Positions 1 to 9,400 of a stretch of DNA of 64,000 nucleotides are shown here, in pieces. Under the pieces are notes generated by a model that saw only the letters and a list, made by a program, of their open reading frames with translations, made no database searches and was not told the DNA's origin. The position numbers were made by a program, and so were the translations under genes. Positions within the stretch are counted from its first letter, which is position 1, and every line of letters begins with the position of its first letter. The stretch comes from SbD1 sp039679945. GTDB lineage: Bacteria; Desulfobacterota; Syntrophobacteria; Syntrophobacterales; Syntrophobacteraceae. The stretch covers positions 23,816-87,815 of the forward strand of contig JBDKTY010000050.1 of NCBI GenBank assembly GCA_039679945.1. The letters are read 5' to 3'.

Positions 1-718
1 TCTTCTGGCTGATCTCCAGATTCATCTGGCACATCGGGCACACCGTGGCGATGCAATCGGCGCCTTGCGCGGCATCAAGTATATCGGCCACCAGATTGAG
101 GGCCACTTCCTCCTTGGTTGTCATCAGCCCCGCGCCGCAGCACTTCGCCCCCATGGACCAATCATGCACATCGGCCCCCAGCGCCCTGATGAGGGCATCC
201 ATGGATGTCGGTTGTTCAGGATTGTCAAAGACCGAATAGGGTCGAAGCGCCTGACATCCATAATACGGCGCCACGCTCAGGCCCGTCAGGCTCTTCTTCG
301 TGGCCGCCGCGATTTTCTCCGGCCCGACATCACGGGCCAGCACATCCAACAAATGCCTGACACGCAAGCCTCCCTTGTAGGAAAGCTCCTCTTCTTTCAG
401 CACTTCATTCACCAAATCGGCCGTCCGGCTGTCATGGGACATGTGGTCGTCGGCCCTCATCAGGTTCAGGTAACACGCGCTGCAGGGGACAAGAAAATCG
501 GCGTGCATACCCGTTTTTGCCGCCAGTGCCAGATTTCGCGCGGGCAGAGCCATGGAAAGAAGATAGCTGGAAGTATCCGCGGCGCTGGCCCCGCAGCAGG
601 TCCAGTCATCCAGTTCCTCCAACTCGGCGCCCAGTGCTCCCATCAGCGCCCTGACCGAGATGTCGTATTCTTTTGCCGAGCCCTCAAGGGAACAGCCCGG
701 GTAATAGAAATACTTCAT
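1..718 (-). CDS. hdrB: Heterodisulfide reductase subunit B (HdrB), 3' end cut by window edge
   Basis: The minus-strand frame from the ATG at 718 reads MKYFYYPGCSLEGSAKEYD and stays open to base 1, so the C-terminus lies outside the window. It shows two CCG-domain signatures (WTCCGAS and GAKCCGAG) and a CPMCQMN Cys pair, the ligands of the non-cubane [4Fe-4S] clusters that reduce disulfides in HdrB. The ATG overlaps the hdrC stop (ATGA), so the two are translationally coupled. It is the last visible gene of the Hdr operon. In methanogens HdrB reduces CoM-S-S-CoB; in deltaproteobacteria the acceptor is usually unknown, so the substrate is not assigned here. Confidence 0.93.
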   Translation of the reverse strand, partial: MKYFYYPGCSLEGSAKEYDISVRALMGALGAELEELDDWTCCGASAADTSSYLLSMALPARNLALAAKTGMHADFLVPCSACYLNLMRADDHMSHDSRTADLVNEVLKEEELSYKGGLRVRHLLDVLARDVGPEKIAAATKKSLTGLSVAPYYGCQALRPYSVFDNPEQPTSMDALIRALGADVHDWSMGAKCCGAGLMTTKEEVALNLVADILDAAQGADCIATVCPMCQMNLEISQK

Positions 719-1284
719 TGCGCTGCCTCCAGTTCCATAACCTTCCTGTACAGATTGTCAAGTTTGCCCGGACCGCTGAAGCTCGGCATCTGGAGCGCTA
801 TTTTGCCCTTGACCATCAACTTTATTCCAAGGGGAGTAAAACTCAGTGCGACAGCGGGATTGGCAAGCGCCAGAAAGTATTTCCCCATCATTTCGGCCTC
901 CCGCACACGTCCATATTTGCGGACAATATCGAGGAAAGCCCTGTAAAAGAAGGGACTCTTCCTGTCCTTGAACCATCCCTCGGCCGTCGCGATTCTTTTC
1001 AGAGCGGCCATGGTATCCGTGAGGGGCAGACCTCGCGGACATCGCAGCGTACAGAAATAGCAACTGGAGCAAAGCCAGAAAGTCCGGCTGTTGAAGACCT
1101 CCTCCCTGAAGCCTCCCTGCACCAGTTTCCAAAGCTGCCGCGGCGTGATGTCCATTTTATCCGCGCTACCGCAGGAACCTGTGCACGTACCGCACTGCAT
1201 GCAGGCCTGTACGTTTTTTCCGACTTCGATCAGTGCAACATCGGAAGCGGACATATGCATATCCCGGGCTTCACTGTGGACCAT
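715..1284 (-). CDS. hdrC: Heterodisulfide reductase subunit C (HdrC)
   Basis: This 189-residue ferredoxin-like protein has two [4Fe-4S] motifs, CMQCGTCTGSC and CSSCYFCTLRCP, spaced as in HdrC. It would pass electrons from HdrA to the HdrB active site. It lies 15 bases after the upstream HdrA-REC gene and overlaps hdrB by 4 bases, so the three should be co-translated. The first ATG is used; internal ATGs 8 and 10 codons in are possible starts. Confidence 0.93.
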   Translation of the reverse strand: MVHSEARDMHMSASDVALIEVGKNVQACMQCGTCTGSCGSADKMDITPRQLWKLVQGGFREEVFNSRTFWLCSSCYFCTLRCPRGLPLTDTMAALKRIATAEGWFKDRKSPFFYRAFLDIVRKYGRVREAEMMGKYFLALANPAVALSFTPLGIKLMVKGKIALQMPSFSGPGKLDNLYRKVMELEAAQ

Positions 1285-1299
1285 ATACTTTGCCTTTCA

Positions 1300-4200
1300 T
1301 CACAATTCCAGGGCAGCATCCAGCATGGCAAGGACCTGCCGGTCACTGTATCCGCGAAGAACCGAAGCGCTGTTCGGGCATACGGCGGCACAGGCCCCGC
1401 ATCCCTGACATGCGAGTTCATCAACCTCGATCCTCTCTTCGTCCTCATTCTTTCGGCGCGCGTCATAGGGACAGGCCGAAATGCACCTCTCACAAAGCGA
1501 GCACAGGGCGTGCCGCACCTCGGCAACCATGCTCCCGGCGGGGATCAGTCCCCTGTTAAGCATCGCCAGAGCGCGCTGAGCCGCGGCCTGCGCCATGGCA
1601 ATGGACTCAGGCACCGAGCGTGGCGAGTGAGCGAGGCCACACAGGAATACGCCTCGTTTGCGGGAGTTTACAGGCTGCCATTTATAGTCGGCTTCCACGA
1701 AAAAGCCGTCTTCGTTGACCTCAATTCCGAAGATCTCCGCAAGCGCCCTTTGGTCGCCCGGGACGATTCCGGTACTCAGTGCGAGGACGTCCGGATCCAA
1801 CTGGATATCGCGGTCAAGAATCGGGTCAAATGCGGTGATCCGAATACCACCGTCCTCCTTCAACGCAACGTCGGGTTTCTTCTCCGGACTGTACTGGATG
1901 AACATGATCCCCTCGCGTCGCGCACGCGTGTAATAGGTTTCCAGGAAGCCATAAGCCATGATATCGCGGTAAAAGATGTAGATGGCCAGGTCCGGATTCT
2001 TTTCCTTAAGATAGAGCGCATTCTTCAGCGCCGAAGCACAGCAGATCCTGCTGCAGTAGTTTCTTCCCGGCTCACGTGACCCGACACATTGAATCATGGC
2101 AACTGACTGGAGTGAGGCGGGATCGAGTCCGCCGCTTCGGATGCGCTCCTCCAGTTCGTGCTGGGTCACGACTGAGTCACTCTTCCCATGGAGATAGGCC
2201 TGGGTAGCCGCTTCATTACCTCCGGTCGCAAGAATCACGGCTCCGTGATCAAAAATCTCGCTGGTTCCATCCTCCAACTCTATGGTGGTCAGGAAATTTC
2301 CTTCCTGCCCATGGGTATGGATCACCCCCGCGCCTTTATAAACCGAGATATTGGGATGATTCTCGACTCTGGCAACCGATTTCTCGATCAAATCGGGGAT
2401 CGAGGTCCCATCCATGGCGCGGCTGATACGGCGTGCAATTCCACCGAGGGAGTCGGTTTTTTCCAAAAGAGCCACCTTGAAGCCATGGTCGGCTATCGCC
2501 AACGCCGCCGTCATTCCCGCGATACCGCCGCCCACTACGAGCGCTTTTTGCACGACATGCCGCGCAGAGGTGCGAGCGGGATTCGCACCCCTCAGTTTTT
2601 CGATCGACATTTTCAGCCGGGAACTGATCTGCCCCGCCGCGCTGCTCGTTTCGGTCTCATCTCCGGGAAATAGAGGAGTCCGAATATCGACGATATCCAT
2701 CAGTGATGGAGAAAGACCCGTTTCCTTCCCGAGTTCCGAGAGTCTTTTTCCGTAGAGGCAGGGCATGCAGGCGCCGACAACAATCCTGTTGGCTCCGCTC
2801 TCTTTCAGATTATCGACAAGCGTACTCCATCCATCCTGGGTGCAGACCCGCTCGACATCAAAGACGCGGCTCACGGAACCTCCGCGCGCCAGATCGGCTC
2901 GCAGCGCCTCCATGTCCAACGCCCTGGATAGAACACCTCCGCACGAGCACAGGGCAACCGCCGCCGCGGGCAATTCCCTTGAAACGTCCCGAAAAATCCC
3001 CTCATTACGCTCGGAAACCCTCAGACCTCCACCCTTTGAATGGATCAGGCTCGATGCTTCCAGGGAGGCCGAGCCGGCTTGAATCACGGAATCCGAGATA
3101 TCTTTCAGACCCGAGAAGGATCCTCCGGCAAAAACACCTTCCCGGCTGGTTCTGCTCGAAAACATGCTCTCCGTTCGGCAAAACCCCCACTGATTGAGTT
3201 CGACTCCACTCAATTCAGCAAGAGCCTCGGAACCGGTCGGTGGTCTCTGCCCCGCTGCCAGAACCGCTATGTCGAAAACTTCATCCCCTTCGCGCCCGCC
3301 GGCATCCACATAGTGAAGGCGGACCGATCCGTCTCCCCCCGGTTCCACCGAGTGCACGCGGCTTCTTACAAAACGCACCCCGGATTCTTTTTCGGCCGAA
3401 TCACGGTAGGCCTGGTAGTCCTTCCCGAATGTACGCATATCCATGTAGAAAATGGCAGTGTCCACGGTCCCGTCTGTCTTCGACTTGGCAAGAAGGGCCT
3501 CTTTGATCGAAAACATACAGCAGACAGATGAACAGAAATCCGCATTCTCCCGCAGATTCCGGGAACCGACGCATTGAAGCCACGCAATCTTTCGCGCCGG
3601 TTTGCCGTCGCTGGGACGCAGCAGTTTCCCGGCGTTGGGTCCCGTGCCGCTGATCAGCCGTTCGAACTGAATACTGGTGATAATATTGGGCAAAACCTTG
3701 TACTCATAAGTATTGATGCTCTGGCCCGGGTCGGAAAAACCCGCCCCTCCGGCCATAACGACTGCTCCGACTTCGATCTGGCGCTCGTTTGACTGGATTG
3801 TGCTTTCGTACTGCTGAACAACCTTCGAGACCAGCGCCTCGATGTCGAAGGGTTTGAGGAGATAATCTCGCGCTCCGAGTTTCATTGCCTCAACCGCGGT
3901 CTCCACCGTCGCATAAGCGGTCATCATCAGGACCGGCAACTCCGGTCTCATCTCCTTGGCAATCTTGAGGACCTCTACCCCATCCATTCCAGGCATTTTG
4001 ATGTCGAGCAGCATCAATCCGTATTCGTTCGCCGAGAGGAGTTCGATCGCGCCCTTGCCGGATTCAGCCATATCGACGCTGAACCCCTCCATGCCCAGCC
4101 ATTCCTTGAGTGAATCCCGGACCACCAGTTCATCGTCAACCACCAGGACACGGAACGTTCGCCGCGCGTGCAGCTTGAGATCGATCGCACCCGTCGGGCA

Positions 4201-4722
4201 TACCTTCTCGCACGCACCACACCGGGTGCACGCGGTGGAATCGATGGTGAAATGGTTGGGAACATTATGCGGGACAGGAAGATAGACGGCCTTCCTCGTG
4301 ACCAGCCCGGCATTGAACTCATCGGGCACTTCCACGGGGCATGCCGCGCCGCACTGGCCGCAGCCGATGCATTTTTCAGGATCGATCAACGCGGGGGCCG
4401 AACTCAGGGTGACATGGAAATTCCCCTGTTCACCCTCTATTGCCGTCATTTCCGTGCCGAGCAGGATTTCGATATTTTCGTGATACAGCCCCTTTCTCAG
4501 GCAGAACTGGGAGGCAGCATCGCGGTTTACAGTCGGCAGCATCCTGCACATTCCGCAATGGTCGCTCGGGAACTGATAATCCAACTGGCTGAGGATGCCG
4601 CCCATGTGCGGCGACTTATCGATGAGAAAAACTCGGTAGTTCATCTCAGCCAGATCGAGGGCCGAACGTATTCCGCTGATACCGGCGCCGATGACCAGAG
4701 CTGAACCGGTTTTTGTTTCCAT
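1300..4722 (-). CDS. hdrA: Tandem HdrA flavoprotein with an embedded response-regulator receiver (REC) domain
   Basis: This 1140-residue protein reads, in order: FAD-binding fold (GAGISG, 13-18); two [4Fe-4S] motifs (Cys118/121/124/128 and Cys165/168/171/175); a full REC domain at about 189-305; the rest of the first HdrA flavin domain (QCVGSRN at about 383); an HdrA N-terminal-type domain (580-715); a second FAD domain (GGGIAG, 731-736); and two C-terminal clusters (Cys1074-1084 and Cys1105-1115). The REC keeps every phosphorylation residue: Asp196/Asp197, acceptor Asp240 in LLDIKMPGMDG, Thr268 and Lys290. HdrA is the flavin electron-bifurcating or -confurcating hub of the complex. A REC inside it suggests that its activity, assembly or partner choice may be set by phosphorylation, which is inference. 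The frame is unbroken through both junctions, so this is a true fusion. It sits between the FrhB-like gene and hdrC. Confidence 0.9.
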   Translation of the reverse strand: METKTGSALVIGAGISGIRSALDLAEMNYRVFLIDKSPHMGGILSQLDYQFPSDHCGMCRMLPTVNRDAASQFCLRKGLYHENIEILLGTEMTAIEGEQGNFHVTLSSAPALIDPEKCIGCGQCGAACPVEVPDEFNAGLVTRKAVYLPVPHNVPNHFTIDSTACTRCGACEKVCPTGAIDLKLHARRTFRVLVVDDELVVRDSLKEWLGMEGFSVDMAESGKGAIELLSANEYGLMLLDIKMPGMDGVEVLKIAKEMRPELPVLMMTAYATVETAVEAMKLGARDYLLKPFDIEALVSKVVQQYESTIQSNERQIEVGAVVMAGGAGFSDPGQSINTYEYKVLPNIITSIQFERLISGTGPNAGKLLRPSDGKPARKIAWLQCVGSRNLRENADFCSSVCCMFSIKEALLAKSKTDGTVDTAIFYMDMRTFGKDYQAYRDSAEKESGVRFVRSRVHSVEPGGDGSVRLHYVDAGGREGDEVFDIAVLAAGQRPPTGSEALAELSGVELNQWGFCRTESMFSSRTSREGVFAGGSFSGLKDISDSVIQAGSASLEASSLIHSKGGGLRVSERNEGIFRDVSRELPAAAVALCSCGGVLSRALDMEALRADLARGGSVSRVFDVERVCTQDGWSTLVDNLKESGANRIVVGACMPCLYGKRLSELGKETGLSPSLMDIVDIRTPLFPGDETETSSAAGQISSRLKMSIEKLRGANPARTSARHVVQKALVVGGGIAGMTAALAIADHGFKVALLEKTDSLGGIARRISRAMDGTSIPDLIEKSVARVENHPNISVYKGAGVIHTHGQEGNFLTTIELEDGTSEIFDHGAVILATGGNEAATQAYLHGKSDSVVTQHELEERIRSGGLDPASLQSVAMIQCVGSREPGRNYCSRICCASALKNALYLKEKNPDLAIYIFYRDIMAYGFLETYYTRARREGIMFIQYSPEKKPDVALKEDGGIRITAFDPILDRDIQLDPDVLALSTGIVPGDQRALAEIFGIEVNEDGFFVEADYKWQPVNSRKRGVFLCGLAHSPRSVPESIAMAQAAAQRALAMLNRGLIPAGSMVAEVRHALCSLCERCISACPYDARRKNEDEERIEVDELACQGCGACAAVCPNSASVLRGYSDRQVLAMLDAALEL

Positions 4723-4786
4723 GAAATTACCTCGTGAACGAAAGTTCCGTTTGGAAAAGCAGATTATCGGTTAACAGCGTTCGGGA

Positions 4787-5926
4787 TTAATCCCTGCCAC
4801 CTGTTATCTCCGAAAATTCACGCTCCCGAAAAACAGACAGCGGTGGATCGTCCTCGATGCTCTTCCCCGCGGTGTAGTCGAAAGCACCCTGGGCCGCATG
4901 GGCAATGGTCCGGAACAGCTCCATCACCGGCACCCCGTTGGGACAGGCATTCGAGCACTGCCCGCACCCGATGCATGCGGTGCTCATGTGCGCGAGTCGC
5001 GTCATATGGTAGAAGACGGTATCGGTCGGCATTTTGATGATGCCCTTGCGCTTGGCCCAGCGAAAGTACTGATCAGGCTCATGATCGAACACATCCGTCG
5101 TGAATACGCATTCACGGCAATAACAGACTGGACAGGCGACCCTGCAGTTGTAGCAGTTGACGCAATTCCCCAGGTAGCCCATGAGTTTCTCGACGTCCGA
5201 CACGGCCTCGCCGGTAGCTTTGAACATCTCATCGCGGTACGCAGTCCGTTGCGCGATAAGCCCAGCTATCGCTTCCAGCCGTTTTTCGGGAACATCAGCA
5301 CTGGCCAAGCCCAGCTTCTCCAGGGCCTTCCGGCCCTTGTCCGTGTTCGCTATCAGCGACAACGAGTCCAGGATGTCGTTTCCGAGAAGCCCAATCGTAA
5401 TGTCAGCCCCATCCGGAACGGGGAATTCGCATGATTTGCATGCGGGGGAAATGTCACAACCGTTCCAGGATTCGTCTTCCCCCTGCAACACTTTCTTATA
5501 GAACCTCATGGTTGAGGCCTTGTCATCACCCGCGAAGCGCCCGTAATCGAGGTTCCCGAAGGCTCCCAGGCAGTCGATCCCAATCAGCAGGACTTCATCC
5601 GTCGATCCCTGCTTCAGTTTCACGAGTTCCACGAAAGCCCTGATCTCGCAGGGCCGCAGTATGGCGGCGGTGGTAAACCCCGAAGATTTTCTGGTAAGCT
5701 TCGAAAGGACCCGCGCGCTGTTCAGCGGAAACGCCGGGGCCAGGGGATCAGCCCCTTCGAGTCTTCCCGGATCATCCACCAGCGCGGGCATGACAGAGTT
5801 TTTCATCGGCAGATGATTCGATACGAGAAGCGCCGCGACAGCCTCCTTCTCAATCAACATCTTCATAAAACTTCGCAGTGATTCGACCGGGTCCCGGTTT
5901 TCGACCACAAGTTTTGCACTTGTCAT
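4787..5926 (-). CDS. FrhB/FdhB-family flavin and iron-sulfur oxidoreductase subunit
   Basis: The protein is about 379 residues with the coenzyme F420 hydrogenase/formate dehydrogenase beta-subunit layout. A flavin/nucleotide region (LRPCEIRAFVELVKL, then LLIGIDCLGAFG) is followed by a Cys-rich region (CVNCYNCRVACPVCYCREC) and a C-terminal ferredoxin motif CIGCGQCSNACP. The start is placed at the second ATG (5926) because GGAGAG lies about 6 bases upstream of it; the ATG at 5944 has no such site. Proteins of this family often supply a two-electron donor site (NAD(P)H, F420H2 or formate-derived) to Hdr complexes. The real donor cannot be read from sequence. Confidence 0.85.
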   Translation of the reverse strand: MTSAKLVVENRDPVESLRSFMKMLIEKEAVAALLVSNHLPMKNSVMPALVDDPGRLEGADPLAPAFPLNSARVLSKLTRKSSGFTTAAILRPCEIRAFVELVKLKQGSTDEVLLIGIDCLGAFGNLDYGRFAGDDKASTMRFYKKVLQGEDESWNGCDISPACKSCEFPVPDGADITIGLLGNDILDSLSLIANTDKGRKALEKLGLASADVPEKRLEAIAGLIAQRTAYRDEMFKATGEAVSDVEKLMGYLGNCVNCYNCRVACPVCYCRECVFTTDVFDHEPDQYFRWAKRKGIIKMPTDTVFYHMTRLAHMSTACIGCGQCSNACPNGVPVMELFRTIAHAAQGAFDYTAGKSIEDDPPLSVFREREFSEITGGRD

Positions 5927-5960
5927 GTTACTCTCTCCAATCATGGATTACCCAGGCCTG

Positions 5961-6383
5961 CTATAAGACCATTTTCGTCCTCAGTTCATTCGGGCCGATC
6001 TGTTTGACCTCAGCCACAAGCGATCGGACGGTCTGGGCAAAATCGATCCCCTCACTGGCCCCGATCCACGTCATCTTCAGGCGCCTCTCATCAAAACCGA
6101 ATTTTGGAATGATCTCCTTGAGCAGCTTAATGCGTCGCCGAGCCTTGAGATTACCATTTATGTAGTGACAGTCGCCCGGGTGGCATCCGCTGATCAATAC
6201 GGCATCCGCTCCTTCGAGAAGCGCCTTTATCACGTACTTCGGGTCGACCATGCCCGTGCACATCATGCGGATCATACGGACATTGGGAGGCTGAACCAAC
6301 CGCGAGGTCCCGGCGAGGTCCGCCGCCGTGTAGGTGCACCAATTGCAAACGAAAGCGATGATTGTCGGCTCATATTCGATCAT
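5961..6383 (-). CDS. mvhD: MvhD-type electron-transfer subunit
   Basis: This 140-residue protein matches the methyl-viologen hydrogenase delta subunit: CNWCTYTAAD near the N-terminus, CTGMVDPKYV, and GCHPGDCHY in the middle, giving Cys ligands for a [2Fe-2S] centre. MvhD links a hydrogenase or dehydrogenase module to HdrA. No hydrogenase large subunit is present here, so the partner is probably the adjacent FrhB-like protein or the GltD/NfnB-type insert of the next HdrA. All expected Cys positions are Cys; no in-frame UGA is seen, unlike selenocysteine versions of this family. Confidence 0.92.
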   Translation of the reverse strand: MIEYEPTIIAFVCNWCTYTAADLAGTSRLVQPPNVRMIRMMCTGMVDPKYVIKALLEGADAVLISGCHPGDCHYINGNLKARRRIKLLKEIIPKFGFDERRLKMTWIGASEGIDFAQTVRSLVAEVKQIGPNELRTKMVL

Positions 6384-6410
6384 GTTCTTTTGCTCCTGCC
6401 CCGAATCCTT

Positions 6411-9400
6411 CTAAACAACACCTTCGAGAATACCCTCGATTTCGGCGAATATCTGTTTCGATGTAAAATGCTTCACCCGAGCCGCTCCACTCGGGCAGAA
6501 CGCGGCGCAACTGCCGCATCCCTTGCACACCGCTTCATTTACTTCAGAGATCCCCCGGCGCTCGTTAAACTCGATTGCTGAATAAGCACACAGCTTGATG
6601 CAGGTCTGGCACCCGGCACAGATATCCGGATCGATCCACGAGGTAACCGGAGAAACTTCCACTTTCCCTCGCGCCGCGAGAGCCAGTGCCTGCGCGGCCG
6701 CGCCCGACGCATGCGAGACCGTATCGGGAATGTCTTTGGGACTCTGGCAGGTCCCGGCGAGAAATATTCCGTCCGTGGCGGTCGAAACCGGTCCGAGCTT
6801 TGGATGCTCTTCCAGGAAGAAGCCGTCTCCACCCTGGTTGATTCCGAAAACGCGGGCCACATCGGGAGCGTTCTTGCGTGCTTCCATTGCCGTGCAGAGA
6901 ATGGCCATATCGACCGGTATCCGCCTGCGTTTTCCGATAAGGGTATCTTCACTGACGACGATTAGCTTTTGCTCTCCGGAACCGGTTGCCTCCCGGCGGA
7001 TCTCCGCGGGCTTACCTCGAATGAACTCTATTCCCTCCTCCTGGAGGCGCCTGTAGAATTCCTCGTAGCCCTTTCCATAGCACCGCATATCAATGTAGAA
7101 GTTGTAGACCTTGGTGTTGTGTCCCACCTTCTCTTTTATGAGGTGTCCGTACTTGAGCGCGTACATGCAGCAAACGCGCGAGCAGTACGCATGGTAGTTT
7201 ACATCGCGGCTTCCGACGCAATGCACTATCGCGATGCTCGATGGCTTCTCTCCGTTTTTCATCAGGATCTGCCCGCCGGTGGGACCAACCGCGTTATTGA
7301 GCCGCTCGAACTCCAGGCCTGTGTAAACCTCGTCGAAACGGCCATAGCCATAATTGACCAGCCCGGCTGGGTCCATAGTATCGAAGCCGGTAGCCACAAT
7401 GATCGAGCCCACGGGGATTTCGATATCCTGATCCTTCATGGAGTGATCAACCGCTGAGCGTTCACATGCCCGAACACATTCCATGCATTCCGAACAGATT
7501 CCGCAATTAAGGCATCGCTCCGCCTCGGCAATTGCCGAATCCTCCGACATTCCAAGGCTTACCTCGGAAAAGGCTTTCTTCGCCTCTTCGAGATTCAGCC
7601 GGTTGATCGCGGCCCGCGGTCGCGCCTCGATGCCCTTCGGTACCTCTCGCCAGTTTTCACTGCCTTTGGGCTTTGCCTCTTCCGCCGGCAGTCCATCGAG
7701 GCTTTCCCCCCTGAGATACAAATCAATGGCCGCAACCGCCTTGTGGGCCTGTGCAACCGATTCTATGACCGTCGCCGGACCGCTCACGGCATCACCGGCG
7801 GCGAAAACATCCTCCGCCGAGGTCCGCATGCTGTTCTCGGCAACCGTGACCCTGCCCCGTCTGCCCGTGTTGACTCCACTCTCCGTGCAGCACTTTGACT
7901 CGGGTTCCTGCCCGATCGCCGGGATGATCACATCGCAGTCGATGGTGAATTCGGAACCCACAATTGGCACCGGCCTCCTTCGGCCGCTTTCATCCGCCGG
8001 GCCAAGTTCCGTTTGAATACATCTGAATCCGGAAACCCTGCCCGCCGATCCCACCACGGCAACAGGGGCCGTGAGATAGCGAATCCGGACGCCTTCCTTG
8101 AGGGCATCCTCGATTTCCTCCTCGTATGCGGGCATCTCCTCACGGCTTCTGCGGTATACGATCGTCACTTCCTCGCTGCCGAGACGCAGGGCCGTTCGCG
8201 CCGAGTCTATGGCTACGTTTCCACCGCCAATGATAACGACACGCCTGCCGGGATTCCCGGGTGCACCCAGGCTCGTCTCACGCAGGAAATCGGTTGCCTG
8301 CACAATCCCCTCGAAATCCGTCTCACCGGGGATGTTGAGCTTCAGGGGGGCGTGCGCGCCGATGCCGACAAAAATCGCCTTGAATCCCTGGTTTCTCAGA
8401 TCTTCGAGCGAAAAGTCCCTGCCCAGTTGCTTGCCCGTTTCGACAGATATCCCAAGCCGGAGAATGTTGGCGATTTCACCGTCCAGCACATCGCGCGGAA
8501 GCCTGTATTCGGGAATTCCAACACGGAGCATGCCGCCCAGCTTCGGGAGTGACTCAAAAATGGTTATTCCATAACCCTTCAGTCTGAGATAGTAGGCGGC
8601 TGTAAGCCCCGCGGGTCCCGAACCTATAACAGCCACTTTCTCGGGTTTCTCCTCGATAGGCGGAACCGGAATGTCTTCCAGCTTGACCTGGTCGGCGGCA
8701 AAGCGCTTCATCTCCCGAATTGATAGCGCCGAATCCACCTCGGACCGGCGGCATGCGCCCTCGCAGAAGGCGGGGCAGACCCTGCCCAGAACACCGGGCA
8801 GAGGAAGACGCTCCATTATCAACTGGACCGCTTCCTTGTACTTGCCCTTTCCGACAAGCTGCACGTACCCCTGCACATTGATACCCGCCGGGCAGGTTGT
8901 TCGGCACGGAGCAGGGTCCTTCTTATCGATGGCGAAAGTCAGCGGTATCGCTTGTGGGAAATACCGGTAAACAGCCTTGCGGGACCCCAGCTTCTCGTCG
9001 AATTCATTCGGAACGGTAACCGGGCAGTTCTCGGCGCAGATCCCGCAGCCGGTACACTTGTCCTCCCGAATGTAGCGGGCATTGCGATGGACCCGGACCT
9101 TGAAATTTCCCACAAAGCCTTTGACTTCCGTGACCTCACTGTATGAGAGCAGATTGATATTCGGGCTCTGGCTGACGGCAACCGTTTTGGGAGTAGAAAT
9201 ACATGCGGCGCAGTCCAGGGTCGGGAAGGTCTTGTCGAACTGCACCATGTGTCCGCCGATTGACGGCTCCTTCTCGACCAGGTGCACTTTATAGCCTGCC
9301 TTGGCAATATCCAGCGAGGCCTGTATCCCGGCGATTCCAGCCCCGACGACCAGCACATCCGGATGTACACTGACTTCCCTGGTTGTCAGGGTCTTGTGGA

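Noticed and set aside
65..2079. Long plus-strand open frames opposite hdrB, hdrC and hdrA
   Set aside because: They are antisense to well-supported Hdr genes and show no family motif or ribosome site.
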